From Streptoalloteichus hindustanus (GTDB lineage: Bacteria > Actinomycetota > Actinomycetes > Mycobacteriales > Pseudonocardiaceae), in NCBI RefSeq assembly GCF_900129375.1, contig NZ_FQVN01000003.1, forward strand, positions 124,001-188,000: a stretch of 64,000 nucleotides of DNA, in the 5' to 3' direction. Position numbers and translations under genes: made by a program. Shown piece by piece: positions 25,504 through 34,216 of this stretch; position 1 is the first letter of the stretch, and the number at the start of each line of letters is the position of its first letter. The notes under the pieces were generated by a model, which did no database searches, was not told the origin of the DNA, and worked only from the letters and a program-made list of their open reading frames with translations.

Positions 25504-26166
25504 ATGCGGGACAGGTGGCGGGTCTGGTTGCTCCGGGCGGCCGTCGGCGCCGGAGTCCTCAGCATTCTGCTCGCGGTGCCCGCCGCGTGGGTCCGGCTCA
25601 GCGCGTCGCCCCACCTTCGCGACGTCGACTCGGTGCCCGACGCGCCGGTCGCCCTGGTGCTGGGCGCCGGGCTCTTCGGCGGCGAGCCCTCGCCCTTCCT
25701 GGCCGGCCGCCTCGACGTCGCGGCCGAGCTCTACGCGCGTGGCAAGGTCCGGGCGGTGTTGGTCAGCGGCGACAACAGCCGCTCCGACTACGACGAGCCG
25801 ACCGCCATGCGCCGGTACCTGGCCCGGCACGGCGTCCCCGAGCGGGCCGTGGTCGCCGACTACGCGGGCTTCGACACCTGGGACTCGTGCGTCCGGGCGA
25901 AGAAGATCTTCGGGGTCGATCGCGCGATCGTGGTCACCCAGCAGTTCCACCTGCCCCGCGCGGTCACGTTGTGCCGCGAGGCCGGTGTGGACACCGACGG
26001 CGTCGGGCACGACTCGTCCGTGATCAGCCGCACCACCACGGCCTACGGCGAGTTCCGGGAGTTCGTCGCCAGCAGCAAGGCTTTCTGGGACGGGGTGCTC
26101 GTCAACCGCGACCCCCGGTTCCTCGGTCCCCGCGAGTCCACCTTGGACACCGCGCTCCAGAAGTGA
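25504..26166 (+). CDS. YdcF/SanA-family (DUF218) protein
   Basis: A 220-residue protein with an N-terminal membrane helix (about 8-28). A DUF218 domain follows: PVALVLGAGLFGGEPSPFLAGRLD, VRAVLVSGDNSRSDYDEPTAMRRYL, DYAGFDTWDSCVRAKKIFGV and VTQQFHLPRAVTLCREAG. SanA-type members act at the cell envelope and have been linked to vancomycin sensitivity in enterobacteria. The ATG follows a G-rich CGGGGGGCGAC. The stop region overlaps the proposed -35 of the next gene. Confidence 0.9.
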   Translation: MRDRWRVWLLRAAVGAGVLSILLAVPAAWVRLSASPHLRDVDSVPDAPVALVLGAGLFGGEPSPFLAGRLDVAAELYARGKVRAVLVSGDNSRSDYDEPTAMRRYLARHGVPERAVVADYAGFDTWDSCVRAKKIFGVDRAIVVTQQFHLPRAVTLCREAGVDTDGVGHDSSVISRTTTAYGEFREFVASSKAFWDGVLVNRDPRFLGPRESTLDTALQK

Positions 26167-26192
26167 CCCCGCGGAAAATCGTCCGATAGTGT
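26164..26192 (+). promoter_or_regulatory. Promoter of leaderless SMI1-type gene
   Basis: GTGACC at 26164-26169 (-35) and TAGTGT at 26187-26192 (-10) with a 17-base spacer. The GTG start at 26200 follows the -10 by seven bases, which places transcription and translation start together. Confidence 0.5.
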
Positions 26193-26199
26193 GTCATCC

Positions 26200-26628
26200 G
26201 TGTGGCGGAGCCTGCTCGATGAGGCGGTGGACGACGTTCGGTTCCTCCCGCCAGCTGACCCGGAGGAGATGACGGCTGCCGAGCGCGTCCTCGGACATCC
26301 GCTGCCCGAGGACCTGGTGTCGCTGCTGAGCGAGACCAACGGCATCGGCGACGAGTACGACGTGGACAGCATCGTGTGGCCGCTGCACCGGATCGTCGAG
26401 GAGAACCTCCACCTGCGGGGCGACGACCTCCTCCGCACCCTCTACATGCCGTTCGACCCGCTGCTGTTCTTCGCCGACGCGGGCAACGGCGACCTGTTCG
26501 CCTTCGTGCTGCGCGACGGCCGGCGGGACATCTTCGTGTGGGACCACGAGACCGACAGCCGCAGCATGCTCGCCAGCTCGCTGGAGCGGTTCCTGCTCGG
26601 CTGGTGCACCGGGAAGCTCAACGTCTGA
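26200..26628 (+). CDS. SMI1/KNR4 (SUKH) family protein
   Basis: A protein of about 142 residues with the SUKH fold signature: EEMTAAERVLGHPLPEDLVSLLSETNGIGDEY, PLLFFADAGNGDLFAFVL and VWDHETDSRSMLASSLERFLLGW. SUKH proteins include contact-toxin immunity proteins, but many are of unknown role and no toxin gene is adjacent. GTG 26200 is chosen over GTG 26191 because it sits seven bases after a TAGTGT box and there is no ribosome binding site, which fits a leaderless mRNA. Confidence 0.85.
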   Translation: MWRSLLDEAVDDVRFLPPADPEEMTAAERVLGHPLPEDLVSLLSETNGIGDEYDVDSIVWPLHRIVEENLHLRGDDLLRTLYMPFDPLLFFADAGNGDLFAFVLRDGRRDIFVWDHETDSRSMLASSLERFLLGWCTGKLNV

Positions 26629-26665
26629 GGACCGAGCGGCGGTATCCCGGCCCCCGTCCGCTGAT

Positions 26666-26671
26666 TAGCGT
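26666..26671 (+). promoter_or_regulatory. -10 box of a leaderless gene
   Basis: TAGCGT lies eight bases before the ATG at 26680, and no Shine-Dalgarno sequence is present. No convincing -35 was found. Confidence 0.35.
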
Positions 26672-26679
26672 CCCGGCGC

Positions 26680-27423
26680 ATGAAGCTCCTCGCCGCCGGA
26701 GTGCTCGCTGTCGTCCTGGGGTCCTGGGCCCCCGCTTCCGCCGTCGCCGCCCCGCCGGCGACCGAGGTGCTCTCGTGGCGACCCACCCCGACCGGCGTCT
26801 CGGCCCGGCCGCGCGGACTGTCCGCCGCCGACCTCCAGTTCCACCACGTCGAGGCGTTCGACGTCGACCACGCGGTCGTCCCGGCGATCGGCCCGGGCGA
26901 GGCGTCCACCACCGACGACGGCGTGAGCTCCGCCGACCGGCGGCGCGGTCTCGTGCTCGGCGACCCGGTCGACGACCAGCTCCACGTTGTGTCCACTGAG
27001 GACGGTGAACGGAGCTGGCGGTCACTGCCGGTCGACGGGGCGGCCGCCGCGATCGCCGAGGAGGGCGCGTTCACCGCCGGCGGGCTGACGTGGCGCGCGC
27101 CCGACACCTCGCTGACGAGCGGTCCGAGCGCGGGCGGGAACGCCGTGGCGTTCCGCGCCCTCCTTCCCGGCGTGATCGTGCGGGGTGCCTTCACCGCGCC
27201 CACGGCCTCCGCCCGGGTCGCGGCGCGCACCTCCGACGGCGACGGCGGCGACGGCGGCGACGGCTGGCGCGAGCCCGTGGCCGGTCCCCCCAGTTCCCGC
27301 TCGGTGATGGCGTGGCTGCCGCACGCGGGGCCGGCGGCGATCACCGTCGACCGCACCCCCGACGGGGCCTGTTGGGCGGACGGCGAGGCGGGCCGGGTCG
27401 CGCGGCTGGGACTGGGCGGCTGA
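26680..27423 (+). CDS. Secreted protein of unknown function
   Basis: A 247-residue protein with a Sec signal peptide (MKLLAAGVLAVVLGSWAPASAVA, cleavage about residue 23). The mature part is rich in Asp, Ala and Gly, with possible beta-strands (VVSTEDGERSWRSLPV, FTAGGLTWRAPDTSL) that faintly resemble beta-propeller repeats, and a Gly/Asp run DGDGGDGGDG at about 189-198. No family is recognised. It may be leaderless. Confidence 0.72.
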   Translation: MKLLAAGVLAVVLGSWAPASAVAAPPATEVLSWRPTPTGVSARPRGLSAADLQFHHVEAFDVDHAVVPAIGPGEASTTDDGVSSADRRRGLVLGDPVDDQLHVVSTEDGERSWRSLPVDGAAAAIAEEGAFTAGGLTWRAPDTSLTSGPSAGGNAVAFRALLPGVIVRGAFTAPTASARVAARTSDGDGGDGGDGWREPVAGPPSSRSVMAWLPHAGPAAITVDRTPDGACWADGEAGRVARLGLGG

Positions 27424-27531
27424 CACCGAGGGAACCGGGCCCCGGGTCTGCGGCGTCCGATCCCTCGATGATCACCCGATCCGTGGGTTCCGGGGATCGG
27501 ACGGAACCGGATCTGCCCATGCCGCGTACCA

Positions 27532-27556
27532 GGTTGAGCGACACTCACGCGGGTAG
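27532..27556 (+). promoter_or_regulatory. Possible SigB-type promoter of the LuxR-type gene
   Basis: GGTT (27532-27535), 15 bases, then GGGTAG (27551-27556), matching GNNT-N14-16-GGGTA. It ends 44 bases before the ATG at 27600. Confidence 0.4.
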
Positions 27557-27599
27557 CGCGCGGGCCGCTCACCCCACCACCGCCAACAAGGAGGTCCCG

Positions 27600-28265
27600 A
27601 TGGGCGCTCCCCCCGCCGCCCAGGTCACCCCCACCGGCGGCCAGACCATGACGGACAGCGACGAGCTGAACTCCCTGCTCCACCGGCTCCGCGCGACGAC
27701 CCGGTGCCGGGTGCTCGCCGTCCTCACCGGACCGCAGCCGGCGCACGCGCTCCTCGCCCAGCTCCGCCGCGCCCTGGCCACCCGTCGGGAACGCCGGATC
27801 GAGGTGTGGCTGCTGTGCTCGCCCGCCTGGCTGGCCCAGCAGTCGGTCCGGGACCAGCTCCACGACCTGGTCGCCTCGGGCGTGCAGGTCCGGACCTCCG
27901 ACACCCCGCCGCAGTCGCTCATGGTGTTCGACCAGTCGACGGCCCTCATCGCGGTGGACGGCCGCCGACCGGCCTCGGGGGTGCGGATCGTGGAGGACCC
28001 GATCGTCGTGCGCGGCCTGGAGGCGTTGGCCCGGGCCCTGTGGGAGACCGGCCGGTCGCCGGACGACGACGAGCCACCCCCCTCGGCGGTGGAGCACCGG
28101 GTGCTCCGGATGCTCGGCCTCGGCGTCACCGACGAGACCGCGGCCCGCCGGCTGAACATGTCGGAGCGCACCTTCCGCCGGCACGTGGCGCGGCTGATGG
28201 CCCGGCTCGGCACGAGCAGCCGTTTCCAGGCGGGCGCGGAGGCGGCGCGGCGCGGCTGGATCTGA
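27600..28265 (+). CDS. LuxR-type helix-turn-helix regulator
   Basis: A 221-residue protein. The N-terminal about 130 residues resemble the TrmB/PLD-like sensor part of actinobacterial LuxR-type regulators (IEVWLLCSPAWLAQQSV, PPQSLMVFDQSTALIAVDGR). The C-terminal HTH (about 160-215) reads HRVLRMLGLGVTDETAARRLNMSERTFRRHVARLMARLG. The ATG is preceded by an excellent AAGGAGGTCCCG. A second ATG (MTDSDEL) lies 16 codons in. The target is unknown; the nearest downstream gene is the orphan DUF742 gene 350 bases away. Confidence 0.88.
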   Translation: MGAPPAAQVTPTGGQTMTDSDELNSLLHRLRATTRCRVLAVLTGPQPAHALLAQLRRALATRRERRIEVWLLCSPAWLAQQSVRDQLHDLVASGVQVRTSDTPPQSLMVFDQSTALIAVDGRRPASGVRIVEDPIVVRGLEALARALWETGRSPDDDEPPPSAVEHRVLRMLGLGVTDETAARRLNMSERTFRRHVARLMARLGTSSRFQAGAEAARRGWI

Positions 28266-28618
28266 CCGGCCCGCCCGACCGGACATTCACGACGACCGGC
28301 GCCGGTTGGTGAATTCCCAGCAGGAAAGGAAAACGCGGCCGACGGCGTTCTGTCACGTCCGGCCTCGTTCCGCCGGCTTATCGCGTTAGCCCGACCGGGC
28401 GCGCTCCCGTCGCTCCACCGACTACTCCGTCGGGGTTGTCCTTTCCTCACTCAATCGGCGCACCAGCGGCCGAAAGCACAGCTCATGCCGCCGGCCATCC
28501 GGAAACAAATATACGATCCACGTATTTCGACCCCTCGTCAGGTTTTTCCGGGACTAGTGTGACGTGCGGCTCGACGAGTTCGACGACGTTCCTGGCGAGA
28601 TCTTGATGGTGATGCCCG
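28266..28618. other. AT-richer intergenic region before the DUF742 gene
   Basis: A 353-base gap whose second half (about 28490-28560) is clearly richer in A/T. A TAGTGT box at 28555-28560 could be a -10. A 23-codon frame starting GTG at 28564 (MRLDEFDDVPGEILMVMPGD) overlaps the DUF742 start and ends at 28635. It could be a leader peptide but is unsupported otherwise. Confidence 0.35.
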
Positions 28619-29374
28619 GTGACCGTCCCCGATGATCCCTACCCCCCGGCCGGTCCGCTCGGCCCGACCGAACAGACGTCCGATCCCGACAGCGCCGGAG
28701 ACGACGGCGGTCGGAGACGGTCGCGGTGGTCCCTGCGGAGCCAACGCCGCCCGTCCGCCCCAACGACCGTCGGGACCACCGGCGCCCGGTTCGGTCCCCC
28801 GTCGGCACGCCGTCCGGTCCACGACGAGCCCCTCGGCGCCGAGGTCGCCGCGGCCGCGGCCGCCGACGACCCGTTCGTCGGCCTGACCGGCGCGCGGTTC
28901 GGGTCGTCGTCCCTGCGCCGGCGCTGGCACGAGGACCTCACAGGCCCCCAGGAGAACGCGCCCCACCGGGCGACCCAGGACCCGCGCGACGACGCGCGGC
29001 GCGTCGACGACGACCCGGTCGAGGAACAGGAGACGCTGCGGACGCTGGTCCGCCCGTACACGTGGACCGGCGGCCGGACCGCGCCCCAGTACAACCTGGC
29101 GCTGGAAACCCTGGTGTCCACCAACGACAACGCGGTGTCCTGGGACGAGGAGCTGACGAGCGCGGAGATCCGGCGGGTGGCCGCGCTCTGCGCGCGTCCC
29201 CGGTCCGTCGCCGAGGTCGCGGCCTCGCTGTCGATCCCGTTGGGCGTCGCCCGCGTCCTGCTGGCGGACATGGCCCTCGCGGGCAGCATCGTCGTGCACC
29301 GGGCGGCCACCAGGGACGGAACCCCGGACCTCGCGCTGATGGAACGGGTGCTCCACGGCCTTCGCCGGCTGTAG
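28619..29374 (+). CDS. DUF742 domain-containing protein (orphan Cvn-type)
   Basis: A 251-residue protein. The C-terminal part (about 135-250) is DUF742: LVRPYTWTGGRTAPQYNLALETLV, RRVAALCARPRSVAEVAASLSIPLGVARVLLADMALAGSIVVH, a winged-helix-like fold. The long N-terminal part is disordered and contains a duplicated motif, TGARFGPPSARR and TGARFGSSSLRR. DUF742 proteins normally sit in conservons (histidine kinase, roadblock, DUF742, GTPase); none of those partners is adjacent. The GTG start has a weak ribosome binding site. Confidence 0.87.
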   Translation: MTVPDDPYPPAGPLGPTEQTSDPDSAGDDGGRRRSRWSLRSQRRPSAPTTVGTTGARFGPPSARRPVHDEPLGAEVAAAAAADDPFVGLTGARFGSSSLRRRWHEDLTGPQENAPHRATQDPRDDARRVDDDPVEEQETLRTLVRPYTWTGGRTAPQYNLALETLVSTNDNAVSWDEELTSAEIRRVAALCARPRSVAEVAASLSIPLGVARVLLADMALAGSIVVHRAATRDGTPDLALMERVLHGLRRL

Positions 29375-29422
29375 ACCGGCTCCGCGCAGCGGACTTCGCG
29401 GGCAGGCGCCGGTTTCCCGGTG

Positions 29423-30679
29423 TCAGCCCTCGCGGGCCACGAGCTTCTCGATGACCTCGAGAACGCGCGTCGCGCCGTTCTCCTGCTCCAAGCGGCGTGC
29501 GATGTCGGCGGCACGCTCCCGGAAGAGCGGATCGCCGACGGCGGTGGCGAGAGCGCCGGCGAGTCGTTCCCCCGTCAACTGCTTGGTGGGCAACGCGCAC
29601 GGGGCCACGCCGAGAGCGACCAGCCGGTTGGCCCAGAACGGCTGGTCGTGGGCCAACGGCACGGGCACGGCCGGAACCCCGGCACGCAGGCCCGCCGCGG
29701 TGGTGCCGGCGCCCGCGTGGTGGACGACCGCGGACACGCGCGGGAAGAGCCAGTCGTGCGGCACGTGGTCGACGGGCAGGATGTCGTCGCCCTCCACGGC
29801 GAGTTCCGCCCAGCCCCGGTGCACGATCGCCCGAAGTCCGCTCTGCGCAAGGGCTTCCCGGACCACGGTCTCCAGTTGCGCTCGCCGGTTCGCGCCCATG
29901 CTGCCGAAGCCGACGTAGACCGGGGGTGGGCCGGCGGCGAGGAAGTCGACCAGCTCGGCCGGGGGCTCCCAGCCCGCGGGGCGCGGCGGCCACCAGTAGC
30001 CGACCATCTCCGTCGTCTCCGGCCAGTCGGCCGGCCGGGGAACCACGACCGGGCTGACCCCGTGCAGTGACCGGAGCGGGATGGCCTCGTAGCGGCGGCG
30101 GACGGCGGAGGGCGACAACGGGGGCAGTCCGACTCGGGCTCGCAGGTCGCGAACGACTCCCGCGAACATCCGGTATCCGCCGCGCGCGACCATCTTCGCC
30201 ACGGCGACGTTCAGCGCCGGCCCCAGATTCCGCCCGCCCAGCACCATCGGGCCGAGATACCTGGATGGCTCCCCCGGTTGCAGCGGCAGCACCGCACAGG
30301 GAATCCTCGCCGCCTCCGCGATCTGCCGTCCGAAGAGGACAGTCGGGTGCGAGCACAGGAGCACGTCGGCCTGCCGCACCGCCTCGACCATCTCCGGCAG
30401 CTGCCGCCGGAAGACCTCGACCCCGAGCCGGATGAGCGCGAAGGCGGCCTTGGCGCCGGTGTTGTTGGCGGCGTCGGCCGTCTCGGACACCACCTTGTCC
30501 TGGACATCCAGGTCAGGGAGGGAATGACATGCCAGTCCCGCCCCGGTGACCAACTCGTGGAACCGCTCTGACACCGCGATGGTGACGTGGTGGCCGGCGG
30601 CCCGTAACTCCACGCCCAATCCCACGTACGGCGCCACGTCACCGTGGCTGCCGGCGGTCAGGATCACGACCCTGCTCAT
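29423..30679 (-). CDS. Macrolide-type glycosyltransferase, GT1/UGT family
   Basis: A 418-residue GT-B enzyme. The N-terminus VVILTAGSHGDVAPYVGLGVELRAAGHHVTIA is typical of MGT/sterol glucosyltransferases. The C-terminal donor motif is HHAGAGTTAAGLRAGVPAVPVPLAHDQPFWANRL. The family transfers glucose or another sugar from UDP/TDP donors to lipophilic acceptors, including macrolides. The upstream TetR gene on the same strand (65-base gap) suggests induction by the acceptor, as in self-resistance or detoxification modules. Acceptor unknown. Confidence 0.92.
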   Translation of the reverse strand: MSRVVILTAGSHGDVAPYVGLGVELRAAGHHVTIAVSERFHELVTGAGLACHSLPDLDVQDKVVSETADAANNTGAKAAFALIRLGVEVFRRQLPEMVEAVRQADVLLCSHPTVLFGRQIAEAARIPCAVLPLQPGEPSRYLGPMVLGGRNLGPALNVAVAKMVARGGYRMFAGVVRDLRARVGLPPLSPSAVRRRYEAIPLRSLHGVSPVVVPRPADWPETTEMVGYWWPPRPAGWEPPAELVDFLAAGPPPVYVGFGSMGANRRAQLETVVREALAQSGLRAIVHRGWAELAVEGDDILPVDHVPHDWLFPRVSAVVHHAGAGTTAAGLRAGVPAVPVPLAHDQPFWANRLVALGVAPCALPTKQLTGERLAGALATAVGDPLFRERAADIARRLEQENGATRVLEVIEKLVAREG

Positions 30680-30743
30680 CGAACCTCCTTCGTGAGAATG
30701 TCTTCCTTGCCAGTCAACGAATCTTTGTTCCCGGCGCGGCTCG

Positions 30744-31484
30744 TCACCGAGACCCGGGCGCGCTCCGGTACGCCTCCATGCCGTCCAGCAGACAGCCGAA
30801 CGCGAAGTCGAACCGCGCCGCCCACACGTCCTCCCGGTCCGGCGGGTCGACGGCGAACCGCGCGGCGGTCAGCAGCGGGTACCGCTCGGCGATCCTGCGC
30901 GCGTACTCGGCCGCCCCCGCCCGCCACTCCGCGTCCCCGGCCTCGTCCGCCGCCACGCCGTCCCGCCAGGCCGCCTCGAACACGACCGCGCCGACGACGA
31001 GCTGGTTGAGCGCGCTCATCGCGGGATCGAGCACGGCCTGGGCGAAGCCGGCGCGCGTGAGGACGCGCATCGTGTGCTCCGCGGCCCGCAGGGCGTTCGG
31101 CCCCAGCGTCCGGCCGGTGCTCAACAACGGAATCATCCAGCGGTGGCGCAGCATCACCGCCCGATGGGCCTGCGCGGCGGTCAGCAACGCCTCTCGCCAG
31201 TCCGCCATGCGCTCCGCGGCCTCGATATCCACCTCGCCGAGCACCGCGTCGAGCGCGAACTCGACCATCTCGTCCTTCGTCTTCACGTGCCAGTACAGCG
31301 AACCCGGCGTCACCCCGAGCCGGTCGGCCACCCGACGCATCGACAGGCCCTCGTGCCCCTCGCCGTCCAACAACTCGACGGCGGCCCGCACGATCCGCCC
31401 CCGGCTCAACTGCCGGTCCCGCCCCTGCCGCTCCGGGCGCAACCACACCGACCAGGACTCCCGCCCGTTCCTCCGCCCCACCAC
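30744..31484 (-). CDS. TetR/AcrR-family regulator (TetR_C-type)
   Basis: A 246-residue TetR-class repressor. The HTH reads LSRGRIVRAAVELLDGEGHEGLSMRRVADRLGVTPGSLYWHVKTKDEM (about 26-73), and the C-terminal half has the TetR_C_1-like pattern including AVLDPAMSALNQLVVG. The start at GTG 31484 gives the long Arg-rich N-terminus common in this subgroup; a later start is possible. Two copies of CAAACATCGTT lie just upstream. It probably represses itself and the downstream glycosyltransferase. Confidence 0.9.
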   Translation of the reverse strand: MVGRRNGRESWSVWLRPERQGRDRQLSRGRIVRAAVELLDGEGHEGLSMRRVADRLGVTPGSLYWHVKTKDEMVEFALDAVLGEVDIEAAERMADWREALLTAAQAHRAVMLRHRWMIPLLSTGRTLGPNALRAAEHTMRVLTRAGFAQAVLDPAMSALNQLVVGAVVFEAAWRDGVAADEAGDAEWRAGAAEYARRIAERYPLLTAARFAVDPPDREDVWAARFDFAFGCLLDGMEAYRSAPGSR

Positions 31485-31505
31485 ACCACCAACCTACCCG
31501 CTAAC

Positions 31506-31535
31506 CAAACATCGTTCAATCCCCCAAACATCGTT
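31506..31535. promoter_or_regulatory. Repeated operator candidate of the TetR-glycosyltransferase operon
   Basis: CAAACATCGTT occurs at 31506-31516 and again at 31525-31535, 19 bases apart, 22-51 bases upstream of the TetR start. Each has AAAC-ATC-GTT(T) symmetry. A looser relative (ACGAATCTTTG) lies at 30717-30727 before the glycosyltransferase gene. Confidence 0.5.
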
Positions 31536-31589
31536 TACTTAAGCCGGACGACATCCATCCCAGGCGCCCGCTCTCAGCGGGGGCGCACG

Positions 31590-31769
31590 TCAGGCAGCAC
31601 CCGGCCCACCCGGATCGTCGATCTGGATCCCGGTCCCGGGCGAGTAGTGCCCCTTCCACTCGTAGAGGGCGTCCTCGATCGTGACCGAGAACGGAAGGAC
31701 CATTGGTCGCGGTGGGAAGGTGTTCCCCCCGGGGACCAAGGTGAACGACCAGCCGACCGAGACGCACAT
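31590..31769 (-). CDS. Possible small protein or gene remnant
   Basis: A 59-codon frame (MCVSVGWSFTLVPGGNTFPP, then SVTIEDALYEWKGHYSPGTGIQ) with amino-acid composition unlike random GC-rich frames. It starts only 12 bases from the divergent SCO4402-type start and has no good ribosome binding site. It may be the C-terminal remnant of a larger gene. No family is recognised. Confidence 0.3.
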   Translation of the reverse strand: MCVSVGWSFTLVPGGNTFPPRPMVLPFSVTIEDALYEWKGHYSPGTGIQIDDPGGPGAA

Positions 31770-31781
31770 TCCGCTCTCGGA

Positions 31782-32114
31782 ATGGCTCAGGTGGAGAGAG
31801 TGGAACCGCCCGTGAGACAGGCCAGGTACCCCGGCGTTCGGCTTCAGGTGCTGTCGGCGGTCGAGTCGCTGGCCGACCGGGAGCACCAGGAGCGGGTCTG
31901 GGTCCGCCGCGAACTGCCGCATCCCGACGAGGTCGTGCCGCTGCGGCGGCTGGGTGAGGTGTTCGGCCTGTTGGTCGACGAGCTCGGGGACGAGCCGGAC
32001 GAGGTGTACCTGGCCGATCCGCGGTGGGAGGAAGTGGTCAACCGCTCCGCCGAGGCGCTGGCGGTGATGCGAGCCAACGAGAGCACCCTGCCGATGGATC
32101 TCAGCGACAGCTGA
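31782..32114 (+). CDS. SCO4402-family protein
   Basis: A protein of about 110 residues. RYPGVRLQVLSAVESLADREHQERVWVRRELPHPD, then LRRLGEVFGLLVDELGDEPDEVYLADPRWEEVVNRSAEAL, matches the SCO4402 group, although the segment between is shorter than usual. The ATG at 31782 is used; in-frame GTG codons at 31791, 31800 and 31812 are also possible and none has an ideal ribosome binding site. Function unknown. Confidence 0.78.
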   Translation: MAQVERVEPPVRQARYPGVRLQVLSAVESLADREHQERVWVRRELPHPDEVVPLRRLGEVFGLLVDELGDEPDEVYLADPRWEEVVNRSAEALAVMRANESTLPMDLSDS

Positions 32115-32215
32115 CCGTCCCCCGCGCGGGCCGCACACCTCGTTCCAGGAGGTCTGCGCGGCTCGCGCGGGGCCGGGGTCCCGAGCCAGCCGCCCGGGGC
32201 CTGGTCAGCGGGGTG

Positions 32216-33586
<1,371 letters not shown>

Positions 33587-33714
33587 GGTGTGCTCCTGTC
33601 GGCCAAAGCGGGAATCGGCTGACTGGTCGGTCGTCCAGCCAGCCCCGGTCTCCCCGCTCTGTCGGAGTACCTGTGAGCTTCGCCGCACGACCGCGCGACT
33701 TGCACCGTGGGTGA

Positions 33715-33730
33715 GACGGCCCGTGCCGTC
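33715..33730 (-). promoter_or_regulatory. Expression-platform hairpin candidate below the riboswitch
   Basis: GACGGC-ACGG-GCCGTC forms a perfect 6-bp stem directly 3' of the aptamer on the minus strand. It could be part of the switching region. No U-run follows, so the mechanism is not clear. Confidence 0.4.
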
Positions 33731-33842
33731 TGCTTTCCAGAGTTCGCCTCGCCCGGGCGGTTGGGGTGCCTGAGAGTTTCCGGGGAGTGGTTGCTCCTTC
33801 GGCGCCCCGCCACGTCGTCGGGGTCTCTCCCGCTCGGGTTCC
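33729..33842 (-). promoter_or_regulatory. Glycine riboswitch (single aptamer)
   Basis: On the minus strand the leader of sdaA contains, in order, GCGGGAGAGACCCC, the hallmark GCGCCGAAGGAGCAA, CCCCGGAAACTCTCAGGCA and GCGAACTCTGGAAAGC. These are the conserved blocks of the gcvT/glycine aptamer in the form seen in actinobacteria. Only one set of blocks is present, so this is a singlet, not a tandem pair. It lies about 145 bases upstream of the sdaA start codon and should switch the gene on with glycine. Confidence 0.92.
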
Positions 33843-34158
33843 AGCGGCGATGTGTTCGTTTGTGCTGTGTCTGGGCACAGCCTACGAGGCAACCCCGCGT
33901 TCGTCATACATCCGCCCGCTCGGCGCCCGGCAACGAAGATCAACTGAGCTCGCGCGGGTCGCCGCGCGCCCCCGCTCGACGACGCCCCGGAGAGCCGCGC
34001 CAGCGGCGTCGAAGCCCACCACCGCCGCGAACAACGCCGCGGCCTTCCTTCGTCCACTCCGCGTGACACGGGGAGACATCCGGCGTTCACCGACGGCCGA
34101 GGAGGTCGTCTGGGCGGGAGATCGGCCTGTGAGGCGCGACACGCCGACAGGAACGCGA
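33843..34158. other. Intergenic region upstream of the riboswitch
   Basis: About 315 bases with no credible gene, between the sdaA leader and the chitinase terminator. It should contain the sdaA promoter; no clear -10/-35 pair was identified. Confidence 0.4.
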
Positions 34159-34193
34159 CGGAGCCGCCGTGCCGGGAAGGCACGACGGCTCCG
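34159..34193 (-). terminator. Terminator of the chitinase gene
   Basis: 15-base arms CGGAGCCGCCGTGCC / GGCACGACGGCTCCG (one wobble pair) with a five-base loop, 23 bases beyond the chitinase stop on the minus strand. Confidence 0.8.
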
Positions 34194-34216
34194 CGGAGAA
34201 CGAACCGGAGGGTGGT

